NCBI GenBank assembly: GCA_035307385.1
Contig: DATGID010000004.1
Location: forward strand, 24,380 to 88,379
DNA length: 64,000 nt
Reading direction: 5' to 3'
Source of the DNA: DATBHW01 sp035307385
Lineage (GTDB): Bacteria; Chloroflexota; Ktedonobacteria; Ktedonobacterales; DATBGS01
Shown: positions 8,221 to 15,993 of the stretch, one piece after another
Position numbering within the stretch: the stretch's first letter is position 1
How the letters are laid out: each line of letters opens with the position of its first letter
Position numbers and translations under genes: made by a program
The notes under the pieces: model-generated
What the model saw: only the letters and a program-made list of their open reading frames with translations
Database searches by the model: none
Told to the model about the DNA's origin: nothing

Positions 8221-8949
8221 TCAGCGCTCCGGGTCAACCAGGCCACGGCGCACCGCGTAGCGCACCAGATGGGTGACATCGCGCAGACCCAGCTTTTCCA
8301 TCAGCCGGGCGCGATGCGCCTGCACTGTTTTCACGCTCAACACCAGTTGATCGGCAATATCCTGGTTGGTGCAGCCTTCGGCGACCAGTTTCAACACTTC
8401 GCGCTCGCGGCTGCTCAGGCTCTCATAGGGGTCGGCAGCGGAAGCGTCAGCCGCCGCGCCTTCTTCCCGCAGAGACAAATAGGTGCGCACCAGCGTGCGC
8501 GCCATCGATGGCGACAGAAACGTCTCGCCATGCGCCACGGCCCGCACCGCCAGACGCAGTTCCGTCGCCGCCGTCCGTTTCACCAGATATCCGGCTGCGC
8601 CAGCCTCCAGCGCCTGGCGCAGATAGTCCTCTCGCTCGTGCATGGTGAGGATGAGCACCTGCACCTCGGGAGCGTGCGCGCGAATGCGGCGGCAGGCTTC
8701 CAGGCCGTCTAATTCAGGCATCGACACGTCCAGCAAGACGACATCAGGCTGCAAGCGTTCGGCCAACTCCACGGCGTCGCGCCCGGTATAGGTTTCCCCG
8801 ACAATCACCATGTCGCTCTGCATCGAAAGCAGCGCCTTCAAGCCTTCGCGCAAAATATCATGGTCATCGGCCAGCAGAATCCGAATCGGCAGCGCGCTCT
8901 GGCGCGGCACGGCTTCAGACTTGAGCGGAGCATCCAACGGTTGATCCAT
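8221..8949 (-). CDS. NarL/FixJ-family response regulator
   Basis: Cytoplasmic DNA-binding regulator of 242 residues. The receiver domain (about 22-140) has acidic residues in ADDHD, the phosphorylation site D74 in LLDVSM and the conserved Lys in YLVKRT. The C-terminal LuxR-type helix-turn-helix (about 175-235) contains SSREREVLKLVAEG and VKTVQAHR. The ATG at 8949 overlaps the kinase stop as TGATG; a GTG one codon earlier is possible. Translational coupling to the kinase is likely. Target genes are inferred to include the copper cluster downstream. Confidence 0.92.
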   Translation of the reverse strand: MDQPLDAPLKSEAVPRQSALPIRILLADDHDILREGLKALLSMQSDMVIVGETYTGRDAVELAERLQPDVVLLDVSMPELDGLEACRRIRAHAPEVQVLILTMHEREDYLRQALEAGAAGYLVKRTAATELRLAVRAVAHGETFLSPSMARTLVRTYLSLREEGAAADASAADPYESLSSREREVLKLVAEGCTNQDIADQLVLSVKTVQAHRARLMEKLGLRDVTHLVRYAVRRGLVDPER

Positions 8950-9989
8950 CACCGGCTCCTTTGTTCCGCCAGCACCGGCAATGGGATGCTTGCCAGAATG
9001 ACAGTGCCCTTCTCAGGGGCAGAAGTGATTTCCAGCTTGCCACCGAGCAGGCGCGCGCGCTCCTGCATGCCGACCAGGCCAAGCCTGGTATGCAGGTCGC
9101 CCGCTTTGCTCTCTGAAGGCACGGGAAGGCCGCGACCATCGTCGCAAATCAGCAGCGTCACCTGCTCCGGCTGGCGCAGCAGCGTGAGTTCCACCTGGGT
9201 GGCCTGGGCGTGGCGCGCCACATTCGTCAGCCCCTCCTGGGCAATGCGAAAGAGCGCCGTTTCTATTCCTGCCGGAAGACGCTGGCTCTGCTCGCCCTCC
9301 GGAGACATCTGCACGAGCACGCGCAGTTGTGTCGCCTGGCCGACATCCTCGGCCAGCCAGCGCAGCGCCGCCTCCAGCCCAAGATCGTCCAGAATCACCG
9401 GGCGCAGTTGTTCGGCCACGTGGCGCAGTTCGCTCATCGTGCGCCCGGCAAGCTGGTTCACCTGCGCCACCTGCTTGCGCAGCAGCGCGGGAGCGGCGTC
9501 AGTCGCCAGCAAGTCTTCCAGCACCTGGGCGTGCAGTGTCAGCGCCGTCAAGGTCTGGCTGGACTGATCGTGCAGTTCCAGCGCCAGGCGGCGGCGCTCC
9601 TGTTCCTGCGCGTGCAAAATATCACCGGCAGTCTGGTGACGCAGCGCCTCCAGGCGATCGAGCATGGCGTTCAGCGCGGCAGCCACCTGCGAGACATCGC
9701 TGGCATGCGCCGAAATCGGCGCGCGGCAATCCAGCCGCCCGGCTTCAATCACTTGAATGGTGTTCAGCAAGCTAAACAGCGGACGAAACGCCGCGCGCAG
9801 CAGCAGTGTATTGATGAGCAGGCCCACCAGCGCCGCCGCCACGAGAAACGAGGTATCGATCAGATAGTGATAGGATTCGAGCGCGTGGCGTGTAATCCAC
9901 CAGGCAGCAAGAGCCTCCACCAGAATGATGACGGTGTTGGCAACCAGCACTTTTTCAAACAGCGACAGCGATGGGAGAAATCGGGCCAT
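8949..9989 (-). CDS. Sensor histidine kinase (HisKA_3 type)
   Basis: Membrane kinase of 346 residues. Two helices (about 13-34 and 46-64) flank only a short extracytoplasmic loop, so little room exists for a ligand domain. A HAMP-like segment (about 68-120) leads to a HisKA_3 dimerisation helix with phospho-acceptor H140 in LELHDQ. The ATPase domain has an N box (EGLTNVARHAQA) and DDGRGLP. It is the partner of the overlapping response regulator. The signal is unknown; copper or envelope stress would fit the neighbours. Confidence 0.9.
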   Translation of the reverse strand: MARFLPSLSLFEKVLVANTVIILVEALAAWWITRHALESYHYLIDTSFLVAAALVGLLINTLLLRAAFRPLFSLLNTIQVIEAGRLDCRAPISAHASDVSQVAAALNAMLDRLEALRHQTAGDILHAQEQERRRLALELHDQSSQTLTALTLHAQVLEDLLATDAAPALLRKQVAQVNQLAGRTMSELRHVAEQLRPVILDDLGLEAALRWLAEDVGQATQLRVLVQMSPEGEQSQRLPAGIETALFRIAQEGLTNVARHAQATQVELTLLRQPEQVTLLICDDGRGLPVPSESKAGDLHTRLGLVGMQERARLLGGKLEITSAPEKGTVILASIPLPVLAEQRSR

Positions 9990-10084
9990 GACTGGCTCCT
10001 TGCATCAAACGCATCTGAACTCCCTGCTATTGTAGCAACGATAGCCTCGGAGCCGCAAGGCAGTGATGGCACCCCGACACGCGC

Positions 10085-10600
10085 TCAGCAGTCGAACACC
10101 GACCAGCAGAGGTCGTTCCGCGCCCGCTGGTCGTCGAGGACGAGCGCGCGAATCGCCTCTGGAAGCTGGTCGCGCTGCCACCGGCACTCGAGCCGCCCGG
10201 CACGCTCGCCCTCGTCTTCCGGCGCGGCAGCACGCGCGGCCTTGATCGCATAGGCCGCCGCGCCGAGTTCGTGCGCGGCGACGTGTGCGACGACCGCGGC
10301 CTGCCCGGCAGCGTACGCAGCATACCGGGCTGCCCCACGCAGGTCTCTGGCCGCGCCCATTGCATGCCCGCCCGCCGCGCGCGCCTGGGTCATCGTGACC
10401 TCGCCACGCACCCAGGCGCGGGCCTGCTCGATCGCCTGACGCGGGCGCTGGTCAAGAGGCTTTGCCGACTCGAAGAGGGCCAGCACGTGCTCCGCGCACG
10501 CTGCCGCCCACAGGGCGAGGAGTTGGTGATCCGCATCGGTGAGGGTTCCACCACGGCGGATCGTCACGAAACGCGGGTCGCGGACTTTCGGGAGGATCAT
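10085..10600 (-). CDS. Imm5-like putative immunity protein
   Basis: A 171-residue alpha-helical, Ala-rich protein that starts with ILPKVRDPRFVTIRRGG. This opening and the repeated helical Ala/His pattern recall proteins labelled putative immunity protein (Imm5-like) in actinobacteria. A long open frame extends upstream, but AGAAGGGG nine bases before the ATG at 10600 and the loss of sense upstream favour this start. No polymorphic toxin is visible nearby, so a protective role is only a family-based guess. Confidence 0.65.
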   Translation of the reverse strand: MILPKVRDPRFVTIRRGGTLTDADHQLLALWAAACAEHVLALFESAKPLDQRPRQAIEQARAWVRGEVTMTQARAAGGHAMGAARDLRGAARYAAYAAGQAAVVAHVAAHELGAAAYAIKAARAAAPEDEGERAGRLECRWQRDQLPEAIRALVLDDQRARNDLCWSVFDC

Positions 10601-10737
10601 ATCCAGCACCCCTTCTGCTCGCATTGGCAAGAGCGGCCTGGCGCAGAGGCTGCCCGCCGAACACCTCTCTCCGAGTGAGATTACCTGGAGCATACCACAG
10701 TCGGCAACATCGGACCGATTGTGGTTCAGAGGCATGC

Positions 10738-11145
10738 TCAGGGGGCTGGATGCTGGGGGATGAGGAGCGCCAGCACCACCGGCAGCAAGATGACGAGGGC
10801 AGTAATTGCCAGTGAAGAAAACGCGCCAATGGCCTGTCTGCTCTGGCCTGCAAGCCGCCAGGCGGTTATACGACGCCAAACCCGCACGAGCGCGATAGCA
10901 TACACCGTGAAGCCCAGCGCCAGCCCAACGCCAAGGGTCAGAGCGGTGGCAAGCTGTTCGGCAGAGAAGCCCAACCCCACGGTGAGCGCCCGCGCCCCGG
11001 TCGTCAGTGCCGAGACAACAGCCAGGGCCACGGCCAGCGCCAGGAGCGGGAGCAATCCGATCAGCACCCCGCGCCACAACTCAGGCAGGCGTGCGCGGCG
11101 TGTCCCTGAGACGGGTGTGGATGGTTGAGGAGCAGTCGAAGTCAT
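10738..11145 (-). CDS. Small membrane protein of unknown function
   Basis: A 135-residue protein with three hydrophobic segments (about 20-45, 55-80 and 105-130 in this frame) separated by Arg-rich loops. It lies 22 nt downstream of the alpha/beta hydrolase stop and is probably co-transcribed with it. A GTG at 11157 would add four residues; the ATG at 11145 is preferred. No family is recognised. Confidence 0.6.
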   Translation of the reverse strand: MTSTAPQPSTPVSGTRRARLPELWRGVLIGLLPLLALAVALAVVSALTTGARALTVGLGFSAEQLATALTLGVGLALGFTVYAIALVRVWRRITAWRLAGQSRQAIGAFSSLAITALVILLPVVLALLIPQHPAP

Positions 11146-11167
11146 CAAGCGGCTCACTTTCCCGGCT

Positions 11168-12178
11168 TCAAGGCTGCCCGAGCGCAGCCCGATAAAATGC
11201 GACCACGCGCGTCACGTACTCCGCCCCGGCCACATGAAAGCTCTGAGCATGGCTGGCCCCCGGCACCAGCCAGGATTGCACCCGGGCACCAGGGGCGGCG
11301 CGGGCAGCCAGGTCGAGTTCCGAGAGCGCCGAGGTGGGCACATAGGTATCATTGGCCCCCTGGATGAAGAAGACCGGACGTGGCGCCAGGCGGGCCACCA
11401 CATCGACCGGACGCACCGCCGTGTAATCGATGCCATAGAGCGCCCGCGCCGCCTCCAATATCCCCGGGGTGAAAAAAGCGGGTAAGCCACTCTGCGGGGG
11501 AAGCTGCTTTTCCAGCACGGGAAGGAGGTCTGCATAGGCTGAATCAGAGACGACAGCCTGGATGGCAGGCTCCTGTGCCGCCGCAAACAGCAGGGTGGCA
11601 GCGCCCATCGACACGCCCCAACCCAGCAGGTGGCGTGGTCGCCCCAGGGCAGGATAGGGCAACACCCCGGAGCGGAGCCAATCCACCGCGCCCAGCACGT
11701 CGCGCTGCTCATCCAGACCAAAGGAGATGGGCGCTGGAGGGGAGGCACCCATCCCGCGCATATCAAAGGCCAGCACGGCAAAGCCCTGCCGCGCCAACGC
11801 GCCGGAGAGCGCCAGTAAACCCACGCCAGGGTCGGTGCGATTGGTGCGCAGCCCATGTACGGCAATGATGGTGGTAGCGGTCGTCAACTGCCCATCCGGC
11901 AGCACGCCGGGAATATACCAGCCCTTGAGCAGCACGTGATCGCCCCGACTCGGGAAAGTAACCTCTCGGTAGGCCAGCCCCAGGCTCGCCGGTGTTGTCG
12001 TGACGGGTGTCGGCGCGACGTACACAAGCCTGGTCGCCACATAGAGACACAGGCCCGCGTAACTCAGCGTCAGGAGACCTGAGGCCAGCAGCGCGGTAGC
12101 TACCACGCGGGGCAGCCAGCGACCAAACCCGTCTGTGAAAGGCCGCTGCGTCTCCAACGCTCGGGAAACCGAAGACAT
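11168..12178 (-). CDS. Membrane-anchored alpha/beta hydrolase
   Basis: A 336-residue serine hydrolase. One N-terminal membrane helix (about 23-50) anchors it, with the catalytic domain probably outside the cytoplasm. The nucleophile elbow is GWGVSMG, an Asp follows in GANDTYVP and the His is in GASHAQSF, completing a triad in the usual order. It resembles the BAAT/Ptrl-like hydrolases with one anchor helix. GGAGG lies ahead of the ATG at 12178. The substrate cannot be told from sequence. The small membrane protein immediately downstream is probably in the same transcript. Confidence 0.85.
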   Translation of the reverse strand: MSSVSRALETQRPFTDGFGRWLPRVVATALLASGLLTLSYAGLCLYVATRLVYVAPTPVTTTPASLGLAYREVTFPSRGDHVLLKGWYIPGVLPDGQLTTATTIIAVHGLRTNRTDPGVGLLALSGALARQGFAVLAFDMRGMGASPPAPISFGLDEQRDVLGAVDWLRSGVLPYPALGRPRHLLGWGVSMGAATLLFAAAQEPAIQAVVSDSAYADLLPVLEKQLPPQSGLPAFFTPGILEAARALYGIDYTAVRPVDVVARLAPRPVFFIQGANDTYVPTSALSELDLAARAAPGARVQSWLVPGASHAQSFHVAGAEYVTRVVAFYRAALGQP

Positions 12179-12202
12179 ATAAGACTACCTCCAGGGTGCA
12201 AG

Positions 12203-12233
12203 AGATGGCGGAGGCTCATCCGCTCCACCATCT
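12203..12233 (-). terminator. Hairpin downstream of the beta-propeller gene
   Basis: AGATGG and GGAG pair with CTCC and CCATCT with one mismatch. It lies just after the stop at 12242 on the minus strand and before the hydrolase start. The T stretch is short. Confidence 0.45.
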
Positions 12234-12241
12234 GATGGGAA

Positions 12242-13315
12242 TCAGCCTTGTGTCACGAGCACATCATTCGGATTGCTTTCACCCTTGATTGTCGCCACCA
12301 CCATATTATTGCTGGCATCAACAACCGACAGATCGCCCGATTCGATATTGGCAACGACCACATAGCGGCCATCAGGCGAAACGGCCACGCCATGCGGCGA
12401 GCGTCCCACCGGCACCGTGGCAGCCAGCTTCGGGCGGGTAGGGTCGCTGGTCAGGTCCAGCACGGTGAGATTGCCGCCGCTGTTGGTGATGTAGAGGCGC
12501 TTGCCATCGGGCGCAATCGCCAGCAGCACAGGCGTCTGGCCTGCCGCCGCGCCGCCCACCACCGCGTGCGCCGGGTCGCGCAGCTTCGTCGTGTCGACCA
12601 CCAGCACGCGCCCGAAAAAGTTATCGGTGATGTAGAGATAGCGCCCATCCTTGCCAAAGACCACGCTGTAAGGATGGGCGTTCGCGGGCAGCGTGAGCGT
12701 CTGCGCCAGGCTGTTCGTAGTCGTATCGATCACGGCCAGCGCCTGCCCGTTGAGGCAGGCCACATACATGTACCGCCCATCCGGCGAAGCCGTCAGGCCA
12801 TGCGGTCCGGCTGGCGTTTGAATCGTCTTCACGACCCTTCCCTGCGCGACATCCACCACCGAGACGGTTGCCCCCTGAAAATCGGTGACGTAGGCGAAGC
12901 GCCCACCCGGCCCGAACGCCACATGCACCGGATAGAGGCCAACCGTCACCGTGCGCAGCAAACGCGGCGCGCTGCCCGTCACATCGTAGAGATCGACGCG
13001 GTTATCGGCAATGTCCGTCGCGTAGACGACGCGCCCATCGGGCGAAAGCGCCAGGCCGTGCAGGCTTTTGCCTCCGTTGACCGTCGCCATCCCCAGCTCC
13101 GACAGGTCGCCATCGCCAAGATCGGTGACAAAGACGTGATACGCCGCAAGCTGCGCCGGAAGCACCAGAACGGGCAAGGTCGGAGTGGCCTCCACAGGAG
13201 CAGGCCCGCCAGGCGCGCACGCAGCAAGAGATAAAGACAAGATGGAAAGGAGCAACAGCCAGCGCCGCTGCTCTTTGAACGCAAGACGCGGCGCGCTTTT
13301 CAGCCATTGAAGCAT
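12242..13315 (-). CDS. YVTN-type beta-propeller lipoprotein
   Basis: A 357-residue extracytoplasmic protein. It has a lipobox-like LSLAAC near residue 33 after a hydrophobic leader. The rest is made of about seven repeats of roughly 40-45 residues with motifs such as SPDGRYVYV, PYSVVFG, VVDTT and PHGVAVSPDG. This is typical of YncE/YVTN seven-bladed propellers used for binding or surface interaction, with no catalytic residues known. A GAGGAAAA site precedes the ATG at 13315. It is divergent from fumC across a 155-bp gap. Confidence 0.88.
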   Translation of the reverse strand: MLQWLKSAPRLAFKEQRRWLLLLSILSLSLAACAPGGPAPVEATPTLPVLVLPAQLAAYHVFVTDLGDGDLSELGMATVNGGKSLHGLALSPDGRVVYATDIADNRVDLYDVTGSAPRLLRTVTVGLYPVHVAFGPGGRFAYVTDFQGATVSVVDVAQGRVVKTIQTPAGPHGLTASPDGRYMYVACLNGQALAVIDTTTNSLAQTLTLPANAHPYSVVFGKDGRYLYITDNFFGRVLVVDTTKLRDPAHAVVGGAAAGQTPVLLAIAPDGKRLYITNSGGNLTVLDLTSDPTRPKLAATVPVGRSPHGVAVSPDGRYVVVANIESGDLSVVDASNNMVVATIKGESNPNDVLVTQG

Positions 13316-13430
13316 ACATTTTCCTCGAAACCGTTATCTCCATCTGGAACCCTACTCGCAGAGTTATCACGCACCAGCAGGGCACGGAGAGTATAGGCCA
13401 GCCAGCGCCAGGAGGCAAGACGGATGGGAA

Positions 13431-13439
13431 TGCTATAAT
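13431..13439 (+). promoter_or_regulatory. Extended -10 promoter for fumC
   Basis: TGCTATAAT (TG at 13431, TATAAT at 13434-13439) with no clear -35 matches an extended -10 promoter. It lies 31 nt before the fumC ATG, and AGGAGG is at about 13459-13464. Confidence 0.7.
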
Positions 13440-13470
13440 ACAGACCAGCCATCAACGAGGAGGTTGAACC

Positions 13471-14889
13471 ATGCCCGACGAACAACCAACGCGCATCGAG
13501 CGCGATTCCATGGGCGAGATGCAGGTGCCCGCCAACGCCTATTACGGAGCCAGCACCCAGCGTGCTGTCCTGAACTTTCCGCTCAGCGATTTACGTTTTC
13601 CCCGCCGCTTTATTAAAGCGCTGGGCCAGATCAAACTCTGCGCCGCCCAGACCAATGCCGCGCTTGGCCTGCTCGACGAGAAAATCGCCAAAGCCATCTC
13701 CGACGCCGCCCAGGAAGTGGTGGATGGCAAGCTGGATGGCGAATTTGTGCTGGACATCTTCCAGACCGGCTCCGGCACGTCCACCAACATGAACGCCAAC
13801 GAGGTGATTGCCAACCGCGCCAACGAACTGCTGGGCGGCGCGCGCGGCTCGCGGCTGGTCCATCCCAACGATCATGTCAACTTCGGCCAGTCCTCCAATG
13901 ATGTCATCCCTTCGGCCATTCATATTGCCGCGCTCATAGCGATTCAGGAAGACTTGCTGCCCGCGCTGGATGGCCTGGAACGCGCGCTCAACCAGAAAGC
14001 CGTTGAGTTTATGGATGTCATCAAGACGGGCCGCACGCACCTTCAGGACGCGACACCCATCCGGCTCGGCCAGGAGTTTCGCGGCTATGCCGGGCAGATC
14101 GAGCGCGGCATCAAGCGCGTGCGCCTGGCGCAAGAGGAACTGGCCGAGGTCGCGCTGGGTGGCACCGCCGTTGGTACGGGGGTCAACACGCATCCCCAGT
14201 TTGCGCGGCGGGTCTGCGAACGTCTTTCCGAACTGAACGGCGTCTTCATCCACGAAACCAGCAACCACTTCCAGGCGCAAAGCACCCTGGATAATATCGT
14301 TTCCGCGAGCGGCGCGCTCAATACCCTGGCCGTGAGCCTGATGAAAATTGCCAACGACACTCGCTGGCTCGGCTCTGGCCCACGCGCGGGCTTCGGCGAA
14401 ATCGAGCTTCCCGCCGTGCAGCCGGGCAGTTCCATCATGCCAGGCAAGGTCAACCCGGTCATCGCCGAATCCGTCTGCATGGTCTGCGCTCAGGTAATGG
14501 GCAATCACACGACAATCACCGTTGCCGGGCAGGCGGGCAATTTCGAGATCAACGTAATGATGCCTGTCGCGGCCTATAACCTGCTGCAATCCATCGCGCT
14601 GCTGGCAACCTCGACTAAAAACTTCACCGCGCAGTGTGTCGTTGGCATTCGGGCCACCAGCAAAGGCCCGGACATGGTGGAACGTGGCCTGGCAATCGGC
14701 ACCGCGCTCGCGCCGGTCATCGGCTACGATGAGGCCGCCCGGCTGGTGAAGGAGGCAGCGAAAACTGGCAAGACCATCCGCGAGATAGCGCTGGAGCAGA
14801 CGAAGCTCAGCGCAGAGGAACTGGAGCAGATTCTCAACCCGGCCAAGATGACTGAGCCGGGCCTGGAGGGTGGTCCAGCCGGCGGGTAA
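13471..14889 (+). CDS. fumC: Class II fumarate hydratase
   Basis: Interconverts fumarate and malate in the citric acid cycle. The product is 472 residues, the usual class II length of 460-470. Visible family signatures are the N-terminal DSMGEMQVP, SSNDVIPS, GRTHLQDATP and the mobile active-site loop GSSIMPGKVNP with its catalytic Ser. AGGAGG is placed correctly for the ATG. It is a stand-alone gene between a lipoprotein and an H-NOX gene, and it feeds the same pathway as aceA and aceB further right. Confidence 0.97.
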   Translation: MPDEQPTRIERDSMGEMQVPANAYYGASTQRAVLNFPLSDLRFPRRFIKALGQIKLCAAQTNAALGLLDEKIAKAISDAAQEVVDGKLDGEFVLDIFQTGSGTSTNMNANEVIANRANELLGGARGSRLVHPNDHVNFGQSSNDVIPSAIHIAALIAIQEDLLPALDGLERALNQKAVEFMDVIKTGRTHLQDATPIRLGQEFRGYAGQIERGIKRVRLAQEELAEVALGGTAVGTGVNTHPQFARRVCERLSELNGVFIHETSNHFQAQSTLDNIVSASGALNTLAVSLMKIANDTRWLGSGPRAGFGEIELPAVQPGSSIMPGKVNPVIAESVCMVCAQVMGNHTTITVAGQAGNFEINVMMPVAAYNLLQSIALLATSTKNFTAQCVVGIRATSKGPDMVERGLAIGTALAPVIGYDEAARLVKEAAKTGKTIREIALEQTKLSAEELEQILNPAKMTEPGLEGGPAGG

Positions 14890-14891
14890 AC

Positions 14892-14913
14892 GCTGGCGGC
14901 TGATGCCGCCAGC
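14892..14913. terminator. Hairpin between convergent fumC and H-NOX genes
   Basis: GCTGGCGGC and GCCGCCAGC pair around a 4-nt loop, directly after the fumC stop and before the H-NOX stop. It could serve both directions. No long T run is seen. Confidence 0.55.
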
Positions 14914-14919
14914 CATCCG

Positions 14920-15807
14920 CTAGTCGTGAGTGGGAGCGCGCCAGTAGCGCCTGCTGGTGAAGGTGTCGCCCGGTTGATTGACGGTGCTTGCCACCAGGCC
15001 AACCTGCACCAGTTTTGCCAGCACCGTGTGAACCTGAGAAACGTGGACGCCTTCAGGTTTCGGTTGGTTCTTGTAGATGTCAGGGAAGTATGGCCCTTGA
15101 TTTTGCATCACCGCGTGGTGAATATCGTTGAGGGTCAGGCTGCCCCGGCTTTCGTATGAGAGCGCTTGCAGCACCAGGTTGCTCAAATCCTGCTTATAGA
15201 GCCGCTGCTTCTCCTGGGCGATCACCTGCGGCGCGGCATGCTTCGCCCACGATTCGCCCTCAAACTGCACCTCGAATTGGCAGATCGAACCGCCTCGTTT
15301 CATGCACGTATGCTCGCGCGTGTATGCTTTTTCGCCGAAGCGGTCTGCCGCGCCGTGAATGCAGCCCTCCAGCAAGGAACACAGCTTGCGCCCACTATCG
15401 TAGGTAAGGACGAGGTGGCTTTTGTCGGCAGCAAGGAACTCATAGGCAAAGAGCGGCGGTTCCACGCCGTCGGGGGTGCGGCGCATCTGCGCATGGGCGT
15501 CGCGCATCAGCAGCAGCAGATCACAGGCATTCCACGCCTGCGCCAGCAAATAGCCGCAGAGGTATTCAACCAGCCCGTTGACCATGAAATAGCGCCCATA
15601 CTCGAACATCAGCCGGTCTTCTGAATAAAACGTGAGCTGGCTGGCGGTATGCAGGCCCTTGACGAGCAGGGCATCTGGATAGACTTTGCCCGATACGGGT
15701 ATCTGGTCTGGAGTCTCGCCGACATGCTTGCGATACGTCGCGATAAACTCTGGCCCGAACTGGTCAGTCAGGTACTTTTCCCAAACGACAAAAATGATGC
15801 CCTTCAT
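14920..15807 (-). CDS. H-NOX heme sensor fused to a winged-helix-like domain
   Basis: A 295-residue protein. Residues 1-185 match heme nitric oxide/oxygen-binding proteins: the opening MKGIIF, the proximal heme ligand H105 in DAHAQM, and the propionate-binding Y136-x-S138-x-R140. The end of the domain (CMKRGGSICQFEV) is also V4R-like. Residues 205-295 look like a winged helix: a helix with SLTLNDIHHAV, a recognition-like helix VSQVHTVLAKLVQVGLV, then a wing-like SRRYWR. No kinase, cyclase or chemoreceptor is adjacent. This suggests a one-component gas-sensing regulator, though DNA binding is inference. Distance from the neighbours suggests a single-gene transcript. Confidence 0.8.
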   Translation of the reverse strand: MKGIIFVVWEKYLTDQFGPEFIATYRKHVGETPDQIPVSGKVYPDALLVKGLHTASQLTFYSEDRLMFEYGRYFMVNGLVEYLCGYLLAQAWNACDLLLLMRDAHAQMRRTPDGVEPPLFAYEFLAADKSHLVLTYDSGRKLCSLLEGCIHGAADRFGEKAYTREHTCMKRGGSICQFEVQFEGESWAKHAAPQVIAQEKQRLYKQDLSNLVLQALSYESRGSLTLNDIHHAVMQNQGPYFPDIYKNQPKPEGVHVSQVHTVLAKLVQVGLVASTVNQPGDTFTSRRYWRAPTHD

Positions 15808-15931
15808 AGCAGGCAGCCATCCTTTCAGCGTCGAAGATGTGGCTGCCTTGCCGTATGCCTATATTACCTGAAAAGCGATCATTTAAACAAGTTACTTACG
15901 AAAGAATAGGAAGAAAGTCATTACCCAAATG

Positions 15932-15970
15932 AGCCGCGCCCGAATGGCAAACCACCATCCGGGCGCGGCT
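15932..15970 (-). terminator. Strong hairpin downstream of the MMPL gene
   Basis: AGCCGCGCCCG-ATGG pairs with CCAT-CGGGCGCGGCT with one internal mismatch and a 7-nt loop. It follows the MMPL stop on the minus strand and precedes the H-NOX start. Confidence 0.65.
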
Positions 15971-15993
15971 TATATGCGATGATGAATGGGCTG

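Noticed and set aside
10601..11077. Upstream extension of the immunity-like protein as one 330-residue protein
   Set aside because: The extension lies antiparallel in phase with a good membrane-protein gene, reads as low-sense Arg/Gly/Ala sequence, and a ribosome site marks the internal start at 10600.
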